NCBI GenBank assembly: GCA_041490445.1
Contig: JBGPTF010000017.1
Coordinates: 16,780-80,779, forward strand
DNA: 64,000 nt
Reading direction: 5' to 3'
Origin: JBGPTF01 sp041490445
Lineage (GTDB): Bacteria > Acidobacteriota > Terriglobia > Acidiferrales > UBA7541
The notes under the pieces were generated by a model. The model had not been told where the DNA came from. It made no database searches and saw nothing but the letters and a program-made list of their open reading frames with translations. The position numbers and the translations under genes are program-made. Shown in pieces: positions 9,311 through 17,902 of this stretch. The number at the start of each line of letters is the position of its first letter. Position 1 is the first letter of the stretch.

Positions 9311-9637
9311 CTAGCCCTCCTTCGAATCCGGCTGAACGGCGGAGATCGCCGAGCGAGACAGCTTGATCTTTACTTGATCAGCGATCCGCAGTTGGACCGC
9401 GTCGCCTTCCAAGCCGACGATGGTTCCGTAGATGCCGCCGTTCGTAATCACTTTGTCGCCGTTTTTGAGCGCCTGGAGCATTTGCGTGGTTTTCTTCTGC
9501 CGCCGCTGCGCCGGGAGGATGAGAAAGAGATAGAAGATGACAAGAATGAACAGGATGGGGAGCAGGCCGGTGAGCGCGCTGGTCCCGGGAATCTGCGCGA
9601 ACACAGCGACGTCCGGCATTCCGCTGAAATGATTCAT
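9311..9637 (-). CDS. yajC: Preprotein translocase subunit YajC
   Basis: A 108-residue protein with one transmembrane helix (about 20-42) followed by the YajC signature (FLILPAQRRQKK, then a MLQALKNGDKVITNGGIYG block). YajC associates with SecDF-SecYEG. The length fits the family. It leads the yajC-secD-secF set and lies about 110 bases downstream of tgt, an order common in many bacteria. Confidence 0.95.
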   Translation of the reverse strand: MNHFSGMPDVAVFAQIPGTSALTGLLPILFILVIFYLFLILPAQRRQKKTTQMLQALKNGDKVITNGGIYGTIVGLEGDAVQLRIADQVKIKLSRSAISAVQPDSKEG

Positions 9638-9746
9638 CGTGAAAACCGCCTCCCACTTCGCAGCTCTCGCCCGTCATCACAGAAGAACTGAAAAAGATTC
9701 CCGACGACAAGAATGCCCCGACCCAACCCTCGCCGAACGACCCTAC

Positions 9747-10874
9747 TTAGGGATGCCCGCTTTCGAGGCGCGCCTGAAGGTCAGAGCAGAATCCCGAGAG
9801 ATTCCCAAACTTTATAGCCTCGCGAATTCCCCGCATGATGTCAAGGTAAAAGTACAGATTGTGGTGGGTGTTGAGGATCGCGGCGAGCAATTCGTTGGCA
9901 ACAAAAAGGTGCCGCAAGTACGCGCGAGAATAACGCCGGCACACCAAGCAATCACATTCCTCATCGATCGGCCGGGAATCCTTCGCGTACTGCGCGTTCT
10001 TGATCAGCAAGCGTCCCTGATGCGTGAAGAGGTAGCCGTGCCGGGCCGAGCGCGTCGGCAAGACACAATCCATCATGTCCACGCCGCAGCGGACGTAGTC
10101 GGCAAGTTGCTCGGGCCGGCCGACGCCCATCAGGTAGCGGGGCCTGTCCGCGGGCAGCCGCGCGGTCGCTTCCGAAGTCATTTCACACGTCATTGCGTGC
10201 GGCTCGCCTACCGCGAGGCCGCCGACGGCGTAGCCGGGAAAATCCTGCTCGACGAGGGAATCGGCATTTTCGCGGCGCAGATCCGCGTGCGCACCGCCCT
10301 GCACGATGCCGAAGAGCATTTGCCGCGCGGGATTGCCGTGGCGCGCGAAATAATCCTTGCAACGGCAGGCCCAGTCGAATGTGCGTGCGGCGGCATCGCG
10401 GGCGGGCGCGCGATCCGAAGTGGACTCGATACACTCGTCGAGGACCATGATGATGTCGGCGCCGAGTGCGATTTGCACCTCGATCGCTTTTTCAGGAGTG
10501 AGAAAATACTCGGAGCCATCGAGGTGCGAGCGGAACGTGACGCCTTCGTCGGTCACTTTGCGCAGATCGGCGAGGCTGAAGACTTGAAAACCTCCCGAAT
10601 CCGTGAGGATCGGCCGGGGCCAGGACATGAACTCGTGAAGCCCGCCTAACTGACGCACGAGTTCGTGACCGGGGCGCAGGAACAGGTGATAGGTATTGGC
10701 GAGCAGGATTTCGACGCCGAGTTCTTCGAGCGCCTGCTGCGTCAGGCCCTTCACGGCCGCCGCCGTGCCGACCGGCATGAAAACGGGCGTCTCGATCACA
10801 CCGTGCGGTGTTTCGAGCCGCCCCAGCCGCGCGCCGCTCGGATCGCTCTTCAGGACCTCGAAACAAAATCCCAT
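9747..10874 (-). CDS. tgt: tRNA-guanine transglycosylase (queuine tRNA-ribosyltransferase)
   Basis: A 375-residue Tgt that exchanges G34 in the anticodon of His, Asp, Asn and Tyr tRNAs for the queuosine precursor preQ1. Visible family features are the substrate-binding blocks ANTYHL and LTDSGGFQVFSL (with a catalytic Asp), GIVQGG, the nucleophile Asp region DMMDCVLPTR, and the zinc site C-x-C-x2-C (CDCLVC) with a downstream His. Length matches the family. It lies upstream of yajC, as in many bacteria. Confidence 0.96.
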   Translation of the reverse strand: MGFCFEVLKSDPSGARLGRLETPHGVIETPVFMPVGTAAAVKGLTQQALEELGVEILLANTYHLFLRPGHELVRQLGGLHEFMSWPRPILTDSGGFQVFSLADLRKVTDEGVTFRSHLDGSEYFLTPEKAIEVQIALGADIIMVLDECIESTSDRAPARDAAARTFDWACRCKDYFARHGNPARQMLFGIVQGGAHADLRRENADSLVEQDFPGYAVGGLAVGEPHAMTCEMTSEATARLPADRPRYLMGVGRPEQLADYVRCGVDMMDCVLPTRSARHGYLFTHQGRLLIKNAQYAKDSRPIDEECDCLVCRRYSRAYLRHLFVANELLAAILNTHHNLYFYLDIMRGIREAIKFGNLSGFCSDLQARLESGHP

Positions 10875-10887
10875 CCTGCCGAGTGTA

Positions 10888-11628
10888 TCAGGAGAAGGCC
10901 GCGGCGATGCCCACGCGAATGATCACGATCACCGTCCAGAGTGCGATCACTACTCCGAACGCGCGGCCCATAGTGATTTTTTTCGGATTCGCTACCGAGA
11001 ATCCGATCGCAAGCAGCGCGATCACCCAGAATGTAAAAAGATCGAATGAGCTGGCAAGCGTCACGAGCCACTTGGCCGAGCCGTCGGGCACGAGCGCGCC
11101 CAGGTTTGCCGCCACCAGATGTTCGATGTCGATGGTTGTTGGGTCTTTGAGGAAGAGAATCAGGATTCCCAATAGCCCCCCGATGAAGCCGGGCATCAAG
11201 GCGTGCGCAGTGATCCCCATGGCGGCCTTGAAGTTCAGATTTGCACTGGCCATGGCGTTGAACGCACCGAGCAAAACACCGGCCACGATCAGAGTAACTA
11301 CCACGATTCCGAGTACGCCGAAAATTGCGCCGGTGTACGGCGCAACCCTTGCGCCCACTTCGACGCGCTGCTGGCGTTGCTCCGGCGAGAGTTGTTGCGC
11401 CTGTGAACTCTCGTCGATCTTTTTCTGCATGAAGCTCACCCAGCCAACACGCTGCGTGAAAATCGCTATAATCGCGAGGTTAACCAGGCAAAGAAGGACG
11501 AGTGGCGCGATCCAGCTCGGGTGCCGCGCGATATCAGCAAGGGTTTCTTTCGGGCTAAACAGGACGCCGGTGAGCCGGCCCATCGTTCCGATGGACGCGG
11601 GTTCGGCTGGGGCCGGTGTAGTTGCCAT
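10888..11628 (-). CDS. Yip1-like multi-pass membrane protein
   Basis: A 246-residue membrane protein with about five predicted helices (near residues 42-62, 100-128, 140-160, 190-212 and 218-240) and no enzymatic motif. The arrangement resembles bacterial YIP1-family proteins, whose role is unknown. The ATG at 11628 is chosen because GGAGGAAACC lies just upstream; the longer frame to 11694 is probably not translated. It is 13 bases upstream of tgt on the same strand and may be cotranscribed. Confidence 0.65.
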   Translation of the reverse strand: MATTPAPAEPASIGTMGRLTGVLFSPKETLADIARHPSWIAPLVLLCLVNLAIIAIFTQRVGWVSFMQKKIDESSQAQQLSPEQRQQRVEVGARVAPYTGAIFGVLGIVVVTLIVAGVLLGAFNAMASANLNFKAAMGITAHALMPGFIGGLLGILILFLKDPTTIDIEHLVAANLGALVPDGSAKWLVTLASSFDLFTFWVIALLAIGFSVANPKKITMGRAFGVVIALWTVIVIIRVGIAAAFS

Positions 11629-11728
11629 CGCTGGTTTCCTCCAAGATGGGGGTAGCGGTCCCCCGGATTCTCCTACTTCTACGCGCGGGTGCAAGGAAAA
11701 TTACCAAGAACACGCCGCGGGGCGCCTC

Positions 11729-12526
11729 TCAGGCGGGGATTTGGGGGACAGCGGCGACGAGTGCCTGGGTGTAGGGATGCTCGGGTGCGACGAGGATGCG
11801 CTCGGGCGGCCCCGTTTCCACAATGCGCCCCGCCTGCATCACCGCTACGCGCGTGGCAAGCTGCGCCACGACCGGCAGGCTGTGCGAGATCAAGATGTAG
11901 GTAAGGTGGAACTCGCCCTGCAGGCGTGCGAGCAGTTCGAGGATCTGTGCGCCCACGGAAACATCGAGCGCCGATACGGGCTCGTCCGCCACAACGAGCG
12001 CCGGCCGCAGTACCAGCGCGCGGGCGATCCCGATTCGCTGGCGCTGTCCTCCGGAAAACTCATGCGGGAAGCGCGCAAGTGCGTCTTCCTCAAGGCCAAC
12101 GGCGGCGAGCGATTCGGCCGTGCGCGCGCGCCGCTCCGAGCGCGAAAGGTGGGGCTCGTAAATCGCAAGAGGCTCACCGACGATCGCTTCCACGCGCATC
12201 CGGGGATTGAGCGAACCCACCGGATCCTGAAACACCATCTGCATTTGGCGCCGCAGCGAACGCAGCTCCGCGCCACGCGCGGCGAGCCAGTCGTGTCCGC
12301 GGAAGCGGATTTCGCCCGCGTCCGACTCGATCAGCCGCAAGACCATCCGCGCCAGCGTCGTCTTGCCGCAACCGGACTCGCCGACGATTCCCAGCGTCTC
12401 ACCCTCTTCCAGTGCGAGGCTCACACCATCCACGGCGATACGGCGGCCCGCACTTCCGAAGGCACCAGTTGAGACCGAGAATATTTTTTGCAGGTTGTGT
12501 ACTTCGAGCAGATGTTCTGTCGTCAT
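11729..12526 (-). CDS. ABC transporter ATP-binding protein, Opp/Dpp F type
   Basis: A 265-residue nucleotide-binding subunit. Walker A (GESGCGKTT) lies near residue 50, the signature is LSGG-like (EFSGGQRQRIGIARAL) near 160, and Walker B (LVVADEPVSALD) near 180 with the switch His (ILISHSL). The N-terminal 'HNLQKIF' and the position of the signature fit the OppF/DppF side of the dipeptide-oligopeptide transporter ATPases. No permease or binding-protein gene is nearby. It is split from the D-type ATPase by a methyltransferase gene in the same transcript. Confidence 0.88.
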   Translation of the reverse strand: MTTEHLLEVHNLQKIFSVSTGAFGSAGRRIAVDGVSLALEEGETLGIVGESGCGKTTLARMVLRLIESDAGEIRFRGHDWLAARGAELRSLRRQMQMVFQDPVGSLNPRMRVEAIVGEPLAIYEPHLSRSERRARTAESLAAVGLEEDALARFPHEFSGGQRQRIGIARALVLRPALVVADEPVSALDVSVGAQILELLARLQGEFHLTYILISHSLPVVAQLATRVAVMQAGRIVETGPPERILVAPEHPYTQALVAAVPQIPA

Positions 12527-12582
12527 TCGAGAAAATCCGACCGACTGCGTACCCTATTCGAAATGCGTGCGCTCGCCGAACG

Positions 12583-13383
12583 TTACTTCTTCTCCGCAAT
12601 CACGAAAAGAGACGTCTGGACAAACTCGATATCAGGCCGCGCGCCGGTGGCCCGTCGCGGATGGAAGCCTGCCGAATCATTCTCGATGGAAGCCTCCATC
12701 AGTCGGCGCGACTCCGCGTAGGCAGGGTCCGGCGGCTGCCAGCCCGCGATGCGCATCCAATCGTCAAACGACCGCGGCCGCTCCGACACTTCACGCCGGA
12801 GAATTCGAAAGCCCGCTGCGCGGACGAGGCTTTCCAATTCGCTGGCGGCCAGCGTGCGCGTATGCGAGACATCCCGCGCCTTTTCGATCTGGTTGTTCCG
12901 TTCCGCGCGCGCGAACTCCTCCGGCGCAATCAAATCGAGCGCTGCCACGCGGCCTCCGGCGCGCAGCACCCGCGCGAGTTCACGCAGCGCCACTGCCGGC
13001 TCCGACATGTGGTGGAGGCTGTAGCCGCAGGAGGCGATGTCGAGGGCTGCGGATGTAAGCGGGATCGCGTAGGCATTGCCGCAAACCAACAGCAAATTTG
13101 CGACATGGTTCGCTTCGGCGGCGCGCCGCGCCTGCGCCAGCAGAGCGAACGTCAGGTCAACCCCAAAAACGAGCCGCACGCGAGAGGCAAGGGCGCGCGC
13201 AAACGTCCCGGGGCCGCAAGCGAGATCGAGCGCCGTCTCATTTCCTTGGGGAGCGGTAAGTGCGACGAGTCGTTCCGCCTCGGCGGAGCGAACCGAGAGA
13301 GAAAACTCGGAGAAAGCATCGGCGGTGCGCGTGAATCGTTCGCGAACGCGATCGAGCTGTTCGTGTTCGGTGGGCTGGCTCAT
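12583..13383 (-). CDS. Class I SAM-dependent methyltransferase
   Basis: A 266-residue Rossmann-fold methyltransferase. Motif I is LDLACGPGTFA (about 47-57), followed by the acidic GVDLTF, and later SCGYSLHHM and a GGRVAALDLI motif, matching UbiE/type-11 enzymes. The substrate is not predictable. The start at 13383 is supported by an ATGA overlap with the stop of the upstream ABC ATPase gene, giving translational coupling; the longer frame to 13452 would overlap that gene. Being translated between two halves of an oligopeptide ABC ATPase pair is unusual. Confidence 0.85.
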   Translation of the reverse strand: MSQPTEHEQLDRVRERFTRTADAFSEFSLSVRSAEAERLVALTAPQGNETALDLACGPGTFARALASRVRLVFGVDLTFALLAQARRAAEANHVANLLLVCGNAYAIPLTSAALDIASCGYSLHHMSEPAVALRELARVLRAGGRVAALDLIAPEEFARAERNNQIEKARDVSHTRTLAASELESLVRAAGFRILRREVSERPRSFDDWMRIAGWQPPDPAYAESRRLMEASIENDSAGFHPRRATGARPDIEFVQTSLFVIAEKK

Positions 13384-14372
13384 GGCACGAGGATACACCG
13401 CGCGCGATGTCCGGGCGAGGCCGGGCGCAGCTCCGGCATTCCGGCGTCGCATTCTTCACGCCGGTACGAACAACGTGGCGCGAAAGCGCAGCCCGGCGGC
13501 AATGCATCCAGGCGCGGCACCGCTCCCGGAATCGGAGTCAGCTTTTCCCGCGGCAGGCGAGGCGCCGCACGCAACAGCCCTTCTGTGTAAGGATGCTTCG
13601 GACTCCGGAGCACTTTCGCGGCAGGCCCCTCTTCGACGATCCGTCCTGCGTACATCACAGCGAGCCGGTCCGCCACCTGGACGACTACCCCCAGGTCGTG
13701 GGTGATGAAAAGGAGCGCAAGCCCCAGCTCTTGCCGCAGACGCGAGAGCAGTTCGAGGATTTGTTTTTGCACGGTGACGTCGAGCGCGGTGGTGGGCTCG
13801 TCGGCAATCAGGAGGCGAGGTCCCGCGGCCAGGGCCATCGCAATCATCGCCCGCTGCCGCAGGCCACCCGAAAGCTGATGCGGAAATTGCTTTGCCCGCA
13901 GCGCGGGTTCCGGCACGGCGGCGCGCTCGAGCGCAGCGACGGCGCGCCGCCGAGCGCCGTCCGGCGAAAGCTGTGGCTCATGGACGCGGATCGCTTCCTC
14001 AATTTGCGCTCCGATACGCAGCACGGGATTAAGCGCCGTCATCGGCTCTTGAAAAATCATGGCCATCTCGCGGCCACGGAGCGCACGCATTTCACCCGGC
14101 GGCGCAGCAACCAGATTCGCGCGGTGATTGCTTGAAGCCTTCGCTTGCGATTCAGGTAGCCGTAGCCATGCCTCGCCGCTTCGCCTCGCGCCCGGCGGCT
14201 CGAGGCCCATTAGCGCAAGCGCAAGCATGGTCTTGCCGCAGCCCGACTCGCCGACGACGCCCAAAGTCCCTCCTTCTTCGAGCGCGAAGGAAACCTCGTT
14301 GACTGGACGCACCCATCCCGCCAGCGTCGGCAGTTCGATGGTAAGGTCGCGCACGTCGAGCAGTGCCGTCAT
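13380..14372 (-). CDS. ABC transporter ATP-binding protein, Opp/Dpp D type
   Basis: A 330-residue ATPase with Walker A (GESGCGKTM) near 42, signature QLSGGLRQRAMIAMAL near 160, Walker B (LLIADEPTTALD) and switch His (LFITHDL). The C-terminal oligopeptide-transporter extension carries cysteines (CAFAPRC, RREEC) spaced as in the OppD/DppD [4Fe-4S]-binding tail. It would pair with the F-type ATPase at 11729-12526. The ATG at 14372 starts a normal ABC N-terminus; the frame opens earlier at a TTG (14411). Its stop overlaps the methyltransferase start. Confidence 0.87.
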   Translation of the reverse strand: MTALLDVRDLTIELPTLAGWVRPVNEVSFALEEGGTLGVVGESGCGKTMLALALMGLEPPGARRSGEAWLRLPESQAKASSNHRANLVAAPPGEMRALRGREMAMIFQEPMTALNPVLRIGAQIEEAIRVHEPQLSPDGARRRAVAALERAAVPEPALRAKQFPHQLSGGLRQRAMIAMALAAGPRLLIADEPTTALDVTVQKQILELLSRLRQELGLALLFITHDLGVVVQVADRLAVMYAGRIVEEGPAAKVLRSPKHPYTEGLLRAAPRLPREKLTPIPGAVPRLDALPPGCAFAPRCSYRREECDAGMPELRPASPGHRARCILVP

Positions 14373-14440
14373 GACGACATCATAGGCTGCCTGCGCGAGA
14401 CAGTGAATCAAAATGCGCGGAACGGGACAAGACTCACGGG

Positions 14441-14866
14441 CTAGCGCTGAGCGACAGGGATAACGAGTTTGAGCGCGGTGTGCGTTGCGGAGAAACTAAC
14501 GACTTTGACGTCCACGAGTCGCGCCGCCTTCGTCATTCCCATCACATCCGCTTCACGGATGTGCTGCACACCCTTGGGATAGACTGCCCAGATGGCGCCA
14601 TTGGGCTTCAGATATTCCCGAAGGAGAGATAAACTCTCGAGATCCGCCTTTGTTTCGACGGCGAGAAAAATCAAATCGGAATTCTCCTTCGGCAGGCGCG
14701 AGGAAATATCGGTGGCGCGCTGCCGGAGCTGTGCAAGGAATGCAGTGTCGCGAATGCCGATCACGGCGACGCGGCTATCCGGCTTGACGCCAAGTTTGTC
14801 GACGAGCGGGCGGTCGGCATAAGATTTTTCCGGCGGCCGCGCGGACCCTCTGGGTTTCTTCCTCAC
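14441..14866 (-). CDS. DUF3052-like protein
   Basis: A 141-residue protein of unknown function. The centre reads as a Rossmann-like alpha/beta fold: VAVIGI near 33, a strand DLIFLAVET, and GAIWAVYPKG, a pattern I associate with DUF3052. No catalytic motif is visible. It starts at a GTG (14866) three bases after the true end (14870) of the disrupted SRPBCC gene, which shows that the SRPBCC frame originally reached that point and that the two were coupled. Probably part of the marR-led operon. Confidence 0.65.
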   Translation of the reverse strand: MRKKPRGSARPPEKSYADRPLVDKLGVKPDSRVAVIGIRDTAFLAQLRQRATDISSRLPKENSDLIFLAVETKADLESLSLLREYLKPNGAIWAVYPKGVQHIREADVMGMTKAARLVDVKVVSFSATHTALKLVIPVAQR

Positions 14867-14869
14867 CGG

Positions 14870-15391
14870 TTATCTTTCAAGCTGCACCTGTTCCCCGAAT
14901 TTTTGGCCGAGTGCGCGCAGGTAGGCATCTATCGTGGCATGATGCCCGAAGACGAATCGGGACAGGAAACAGAAGATGGGATTGTAAACTTCGTCATTCT
15001 CCGTAATGCGCAGTTCGCTGCCACCGTCGGCCGTGCGAATTTCATAGGTCTATGAGCCGCCGAACGGCAGCCTTGGATCTGTAATCCGTGTGACGAGCCA
15101 CTGCGAGGGCACCCATTCTTCATTCTCAAAGGGAAGTGACTGACCATGGTTGTCCACTTCGCGCCAGGAGGGACGACCCTGGTGATCGGGCAGCCGTTCG
15201 ATCTTTTTCACGCTGGTCCGCCAACTGGGGAAGGCATCCACGTCCGTGATTGCGGCCCAGATGGCGGCGGGCGGCTGATGAAATCGTGCCGCGCGCGTGG
15301 CCACATGCTTTACCGGCAAGAGTGAGCCGACAAGGGCAACTAGTGCCACGAGCAGGGCGAGGCAACCGACGACAATGAGAATCCACTTCAT
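14870..15391 (-). pseudogene. SRPBCC (polyketide cyclase/START-like) protein interrupted by an amber codon
   Basis: The frame starts at an ATG (15391; GGAGGTGGCTC upstream; ATGA overlap with the previous gene), encodes a membrane helix (about 3-25) and then an SRPBCC ligand-binding domain. At 15050-15052 it meets TAG, but the same frame continues with clean SRPBCC sequence to a TAA at 14870. The stop replaces a residue in 'PFGGS-stop-TYEI', where relatives usually carry Trp, so a single TGG-to-TAG change explains it. Total would be 173 residues. Without suppression the product loses its last 60 residues. It may be a recent nonsense mutation or a sequence error. Confidence 0.8.
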
Positions 15392-15777
15392 GAGCCACCT
15401 CCGGCCGGGATTCGTGTGAGGAAAGCGAGAAGTACGATCTGGATACCACTGGAAAGGGTGCCGAACGGAAAAAACCACAACGAACCCACCGCGGCCACGA
15501 GCATCGCTCGCCGCGCCCACGGCAGCCCGAGCACAAAACACACAATGACGATGAGCCAGGCTGCGCCGTATGCGGCGAAAAATGATTTCATATGCGTCGA
15601 TCGCGGGTTGATTCCCACTCGCGAAACCAGTTTTGACCACGCGCCAAGCTGCCCAGCATGCGGTCCATGCCTCGGAGTAAAGTAGTCACCAACGATCAAG
15701 GAGCGGGCGCCGTCCAACGCCATCCAGCCTGCCTGTTGAAGCGCCAGGAGAATCACGATCCATCGGAGCCAGACCAT
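15388..15777 (-). CDS. Small multi-pass membrane protein
   Basis: A 129-residue hydrophobic protein with four predicted helices (about 3-25, 68-88, 90-108 and 108-124). The first half carries conserved-looking ARSLIVGDY and FTPRHG segments. I do not recognise a family with certainty; similar proteins occur beside SRPBCC genes. The ribosome-binding site GAGGAGGG precedes the ATG at 15777. It begins 10 bases after the marR stop and its own stop overlaps the next start, so it is a coupled operon gene. Confidence 0.6.
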   Translation of the reverse strand: MVWLRWIVILLALQQAGWMALDGARSLIVGDYFTPRHGPHAGQLGAWSKLVSRVGINPRSTHMKSFFAAYGAAWLIVIVCFVLGLPWARRAMLVAAVGSLWFFPFGTLSSGIQIVLLAFLTRIPAGGGS

Positions 15778-15787
15778 GGTTCCCTCC

Positions 15788-16288
15788 TCATGCCTTGCGC
15801 ACGCGACGCGGCCACCGCGAGCGAGGCCAAAGCCCCATCGCGCCGCTCGAATCCATAAATTGTTGCGCCGCGCGGGCTAGCAGCCCGAGACCTCGAAGCG
15901 CTTCCAAGCGCTCCTTGGCTGAAAGATGCAGCAACATGCCGCGGACGCGCGCGGGATCGAGCACCGATTTCGCTTTTTTCATGCGTTCTCCCGCGGGCGT
16001 GAGCCGCAGACGGATGCGGCGACCATCCTGCGTGTCCCGGGTGCGAGCCACGTAGCCACCGCGCACCAAACGATCCACAGAGAGCGACATCGTTGAAAGC
16101 GTCACGCCCATGTGCTGCGCCAGTGTTTTCAAATCCAACGGCTCAATGGAATCGAGATGGTCCAAGATGCTGGCCTGATGCGCGCTCAAGAGGCGCCGGG
16201 CGCGCGGGTCACGCACGTGGCGTGTGTGACAGGCAAAGAAAATCACGGGATAGAGCGCCAGTACCTGCCGAATAGAATCGTCGCGCAT
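15788..16288 (-). CDS. MarR-family transcriptional regulator
   Basis: A 166-residue winged helix-turn-helix protein. The recognition region spans about 45-95 (LKTLAQHMGVTLSTMSLSVD, then a wing with DTQDGRRIRLRLTPAG), typical of MarR. MarR proteins are usually ligand-released repressors of a neighbouring efflux or stress gene. The start at 16288 is the first ATG; the open frame extends upstream without start features. It is transcribed away from an MFS exporter gene, the usual regulator-exporter arrangement, and leads an operon of membrane, SRPBCC and DUF3052 genes. Confidence 0.85.
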   Translation of the reverse strand: MRDDSIRQVLALYPVIFFACHTRHVRDPRARRLLSAHQASILDHLDSIEPLDLKTLAQHMGVTLSTMSLSVDRLVRGGYVARTRDTQDGRRIRLRLTPAGERMKKAKSVLDPARVRGMLLHLSAKERLEALRGLGLLARAAQQFMDSSGAMGLWPRSRWPRRVRKA

Positions 16289-16316
16289 TGGGCAAGATCC
16301 TAGCTCATATACTTTG

Positions 16317-16332
16317 ATTTGGCAAAGCAAAT
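16317..16332. promoter_or_regulatory. Candidate MarR operator between divergent genes
   Basis: A short inverted repeat ATTTG-N6-CAAAT, inside an AT-rich patch, lies 29 bases upstream of the marR start and between it and the divergent MFS gene. Its size and place fit a MarR-type operator controlling both genes. Only 5-bp arms are present, so this is tentative. Confidence 0.3.
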
Positions 16333-16459
16333 TGATTGGCGATGGGCCTCGCCGCGGATTCCATTCTGCTGTCCTGCCTCGCTCGGTCACACATCGGGGC
16401 AAAACCGTTGCTGCGCCGGCACAATTCCCCGTAGAATTTCTGTTCCCTTCGGAGACAAT

Positions 16460-17797
16460 TTGGAACTCGGCCGGCATCCCACGGTGAAATGGAAGCCACT
16501 CTTCGCACAGCGAGGCTTCCGTTACTTCTTCGCTTCGCTATTCATCTCCATCAGCGGCTCCGGAATGAACTTTGCGGGGGTGACCTGGTACATCCTCGGA
16601 CGCACGAATTCGACCGTGCAGGTGAGCGTGCTGCTAATCCTGCTGACGGCGCCGGGGCTCTTTGTGCCATTTTTCGGCGGCGTGCTGATTGACCGGCTCG
16701 ACCGGCGGTATCTCGGCATCGCGCTTGACATCGCGCGCGGTGCGATCGTCGCCGGCACATCGGCGCTTTTTTTCTTCGGCCATGGCGGACCACTGCAGAT
16801 TTACATCATGGATTTCTGCCTCGGCGTCGGCTCGGCGATCTATTGGTCAAACATCAACGCTCTCGTGCAGGAAGTGATCCCGTCGGATCAATTGGTGGCG
16901 GCCAATTCGGCGGTTCTGATCGCAGTGCAGGGTGGACTGGCGATATCAGGCGCGTTCGTCGGTTTCGTGTACGACCACGCCGGTATCGGCGGAATCCTTG
17001 CCATTGACGCGTTGACGTACGCAGGCTCCGCATATTGCCTCTTCCGCCTGCGGCACGGACATGTTTCTCCGCGCGCGCATCTGCACGTCGACCAATTACC
17101 GGCCGACCTCGAGGCGCCGCTCGCCATCGCCGAAGAAACGGCACTGCCGCCGTTGATCGAGCCATCGCTCGAAACGAACTTCGTGGCGGAATTGAGGGAA
17201 GGCATCGCGTATCTCCGCCAACAACCCGCGGTGTTCGCCATCGGACTGACTTACGCCTGCATGCTCGCCGGCGTGATCAGTGCCAACGTTCTCGTCGTGG
17301 CGCTGACGAAGGACATCTTGCACGCCGGCGCGCTGGGGTACGGGTTGATGGAAACCGGCTGGGGAGTGGGCGCAGTCGCCGGAGGGCTGGCCACCGGGAT
17401 TCTGTTGGCTCGCTTCCGGTCCAGCCATGTGCTCCTGGCAGCACTCGTCGCGCTCGCGGTGGGGCACGCGCTGTTCCCTTACGCGCGGTTCTTGCTGCTG
17501 GCCGCGGCGATGCAGGCAGTATTCGGCGCTTGCCGCGCTCTCGGCGGCGTGCTGACACAATCGGCCATCATGCACACGGTACCGAAACGTCTGATGGGCC
17601 GGACCCAATCCGCTTTCACCGTGCTCTCGACCGTGCTGCAGATCGTCATGAGCTTCGCCCTCGGCTGGCTCGCCGAACGCATCAATCTGCCGTTTGCTTT
17701 CCTTGTTCTGGCGCTTCTCTATACCGGCGCGGTGGTGGCGGCATTTCGCGCGCGGACGCTGGCACAAAGTCCGGCCACATTGGCGCCGGCAGGATAG
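16460..17797 (+). CDS. MFS transporter (drug/metabolite exporter type)
   Basis: A protein of about 445 residues with around twelve predicted transmembrane helices and the loop motif GVLIDRLDRRYLG near residue 75, typical of major facilitator proteins of the enterobactin/macrolide exporter-like group. It likely exports a small molecule from the cytoplasm. The start is uncertain: TTG at 16460 has GGAGA five bases upstream, while GTG at 16484 gives the more usual short N-terminus before the first helix. The region before 16460 does not look like a transporter. Divergent from marR, which probably represses it. Confidence 0.88.
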   Translation: MELGRHPTVKWKPLFAQRGFRYFFASLFISISGSGMNFAGVTWYILGRTNSTVQVSVLLILLTAPGLFVPFFGGVLIDRLDRRYLGIALDIARGAIVAGTSALFFFGHGGPLQIYIMDFCLGVGSAIYWSNINALVQEVIPSDQLVAANSAVLIAVQGGLAISGAFVGFVYDHAGIGGILAIDALTYAGSAYCLFRLRHGHVSPRAHLHVDQLPADLEAPLAIAEETALPPLIEPSLETNFVAELREGIAYLRQQPAVFAIGLTYACMLAGVISANVLVVALTKDILHAGALGYGLMETGWGVGAVAGGLATGILLARFRSSHVLLAALVALAVGHALFPYARFLLLAAAMQAVFGACRALGGVLTQSAIMHTVPKRLMGRTQSAFTVLSTVLQIVMSFALGWLAERINLPFAFLVLALLYTGAVVAAFRARTLAQSPATLAPAG

Positions 17798-17902
17798 CCG
17801 GGCTCGCCATCTCTGCATTTACGCCCTGCGGCACATGCCGCATAATGCGGAATGCAAGGCTATCCAGCGATCGCTCGAGTAGATTTTGAGTGGGAGGCTT
17901 CC

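Noticed and set aside
12412..13590. Plus-strand open frame of 392 codons
   Set aside because: It spans parts of three minus-strand genes including their boundaries, lacks a ribosome-binding site and encodes no recognisable fold.
15050..15052. Amber codon as pyrrolysine
   Set aside because: Pyrrolysine occurs in methylamine methyltransferases and a few other systems; none of that context is here. A Trp-to-stop change is simpler.
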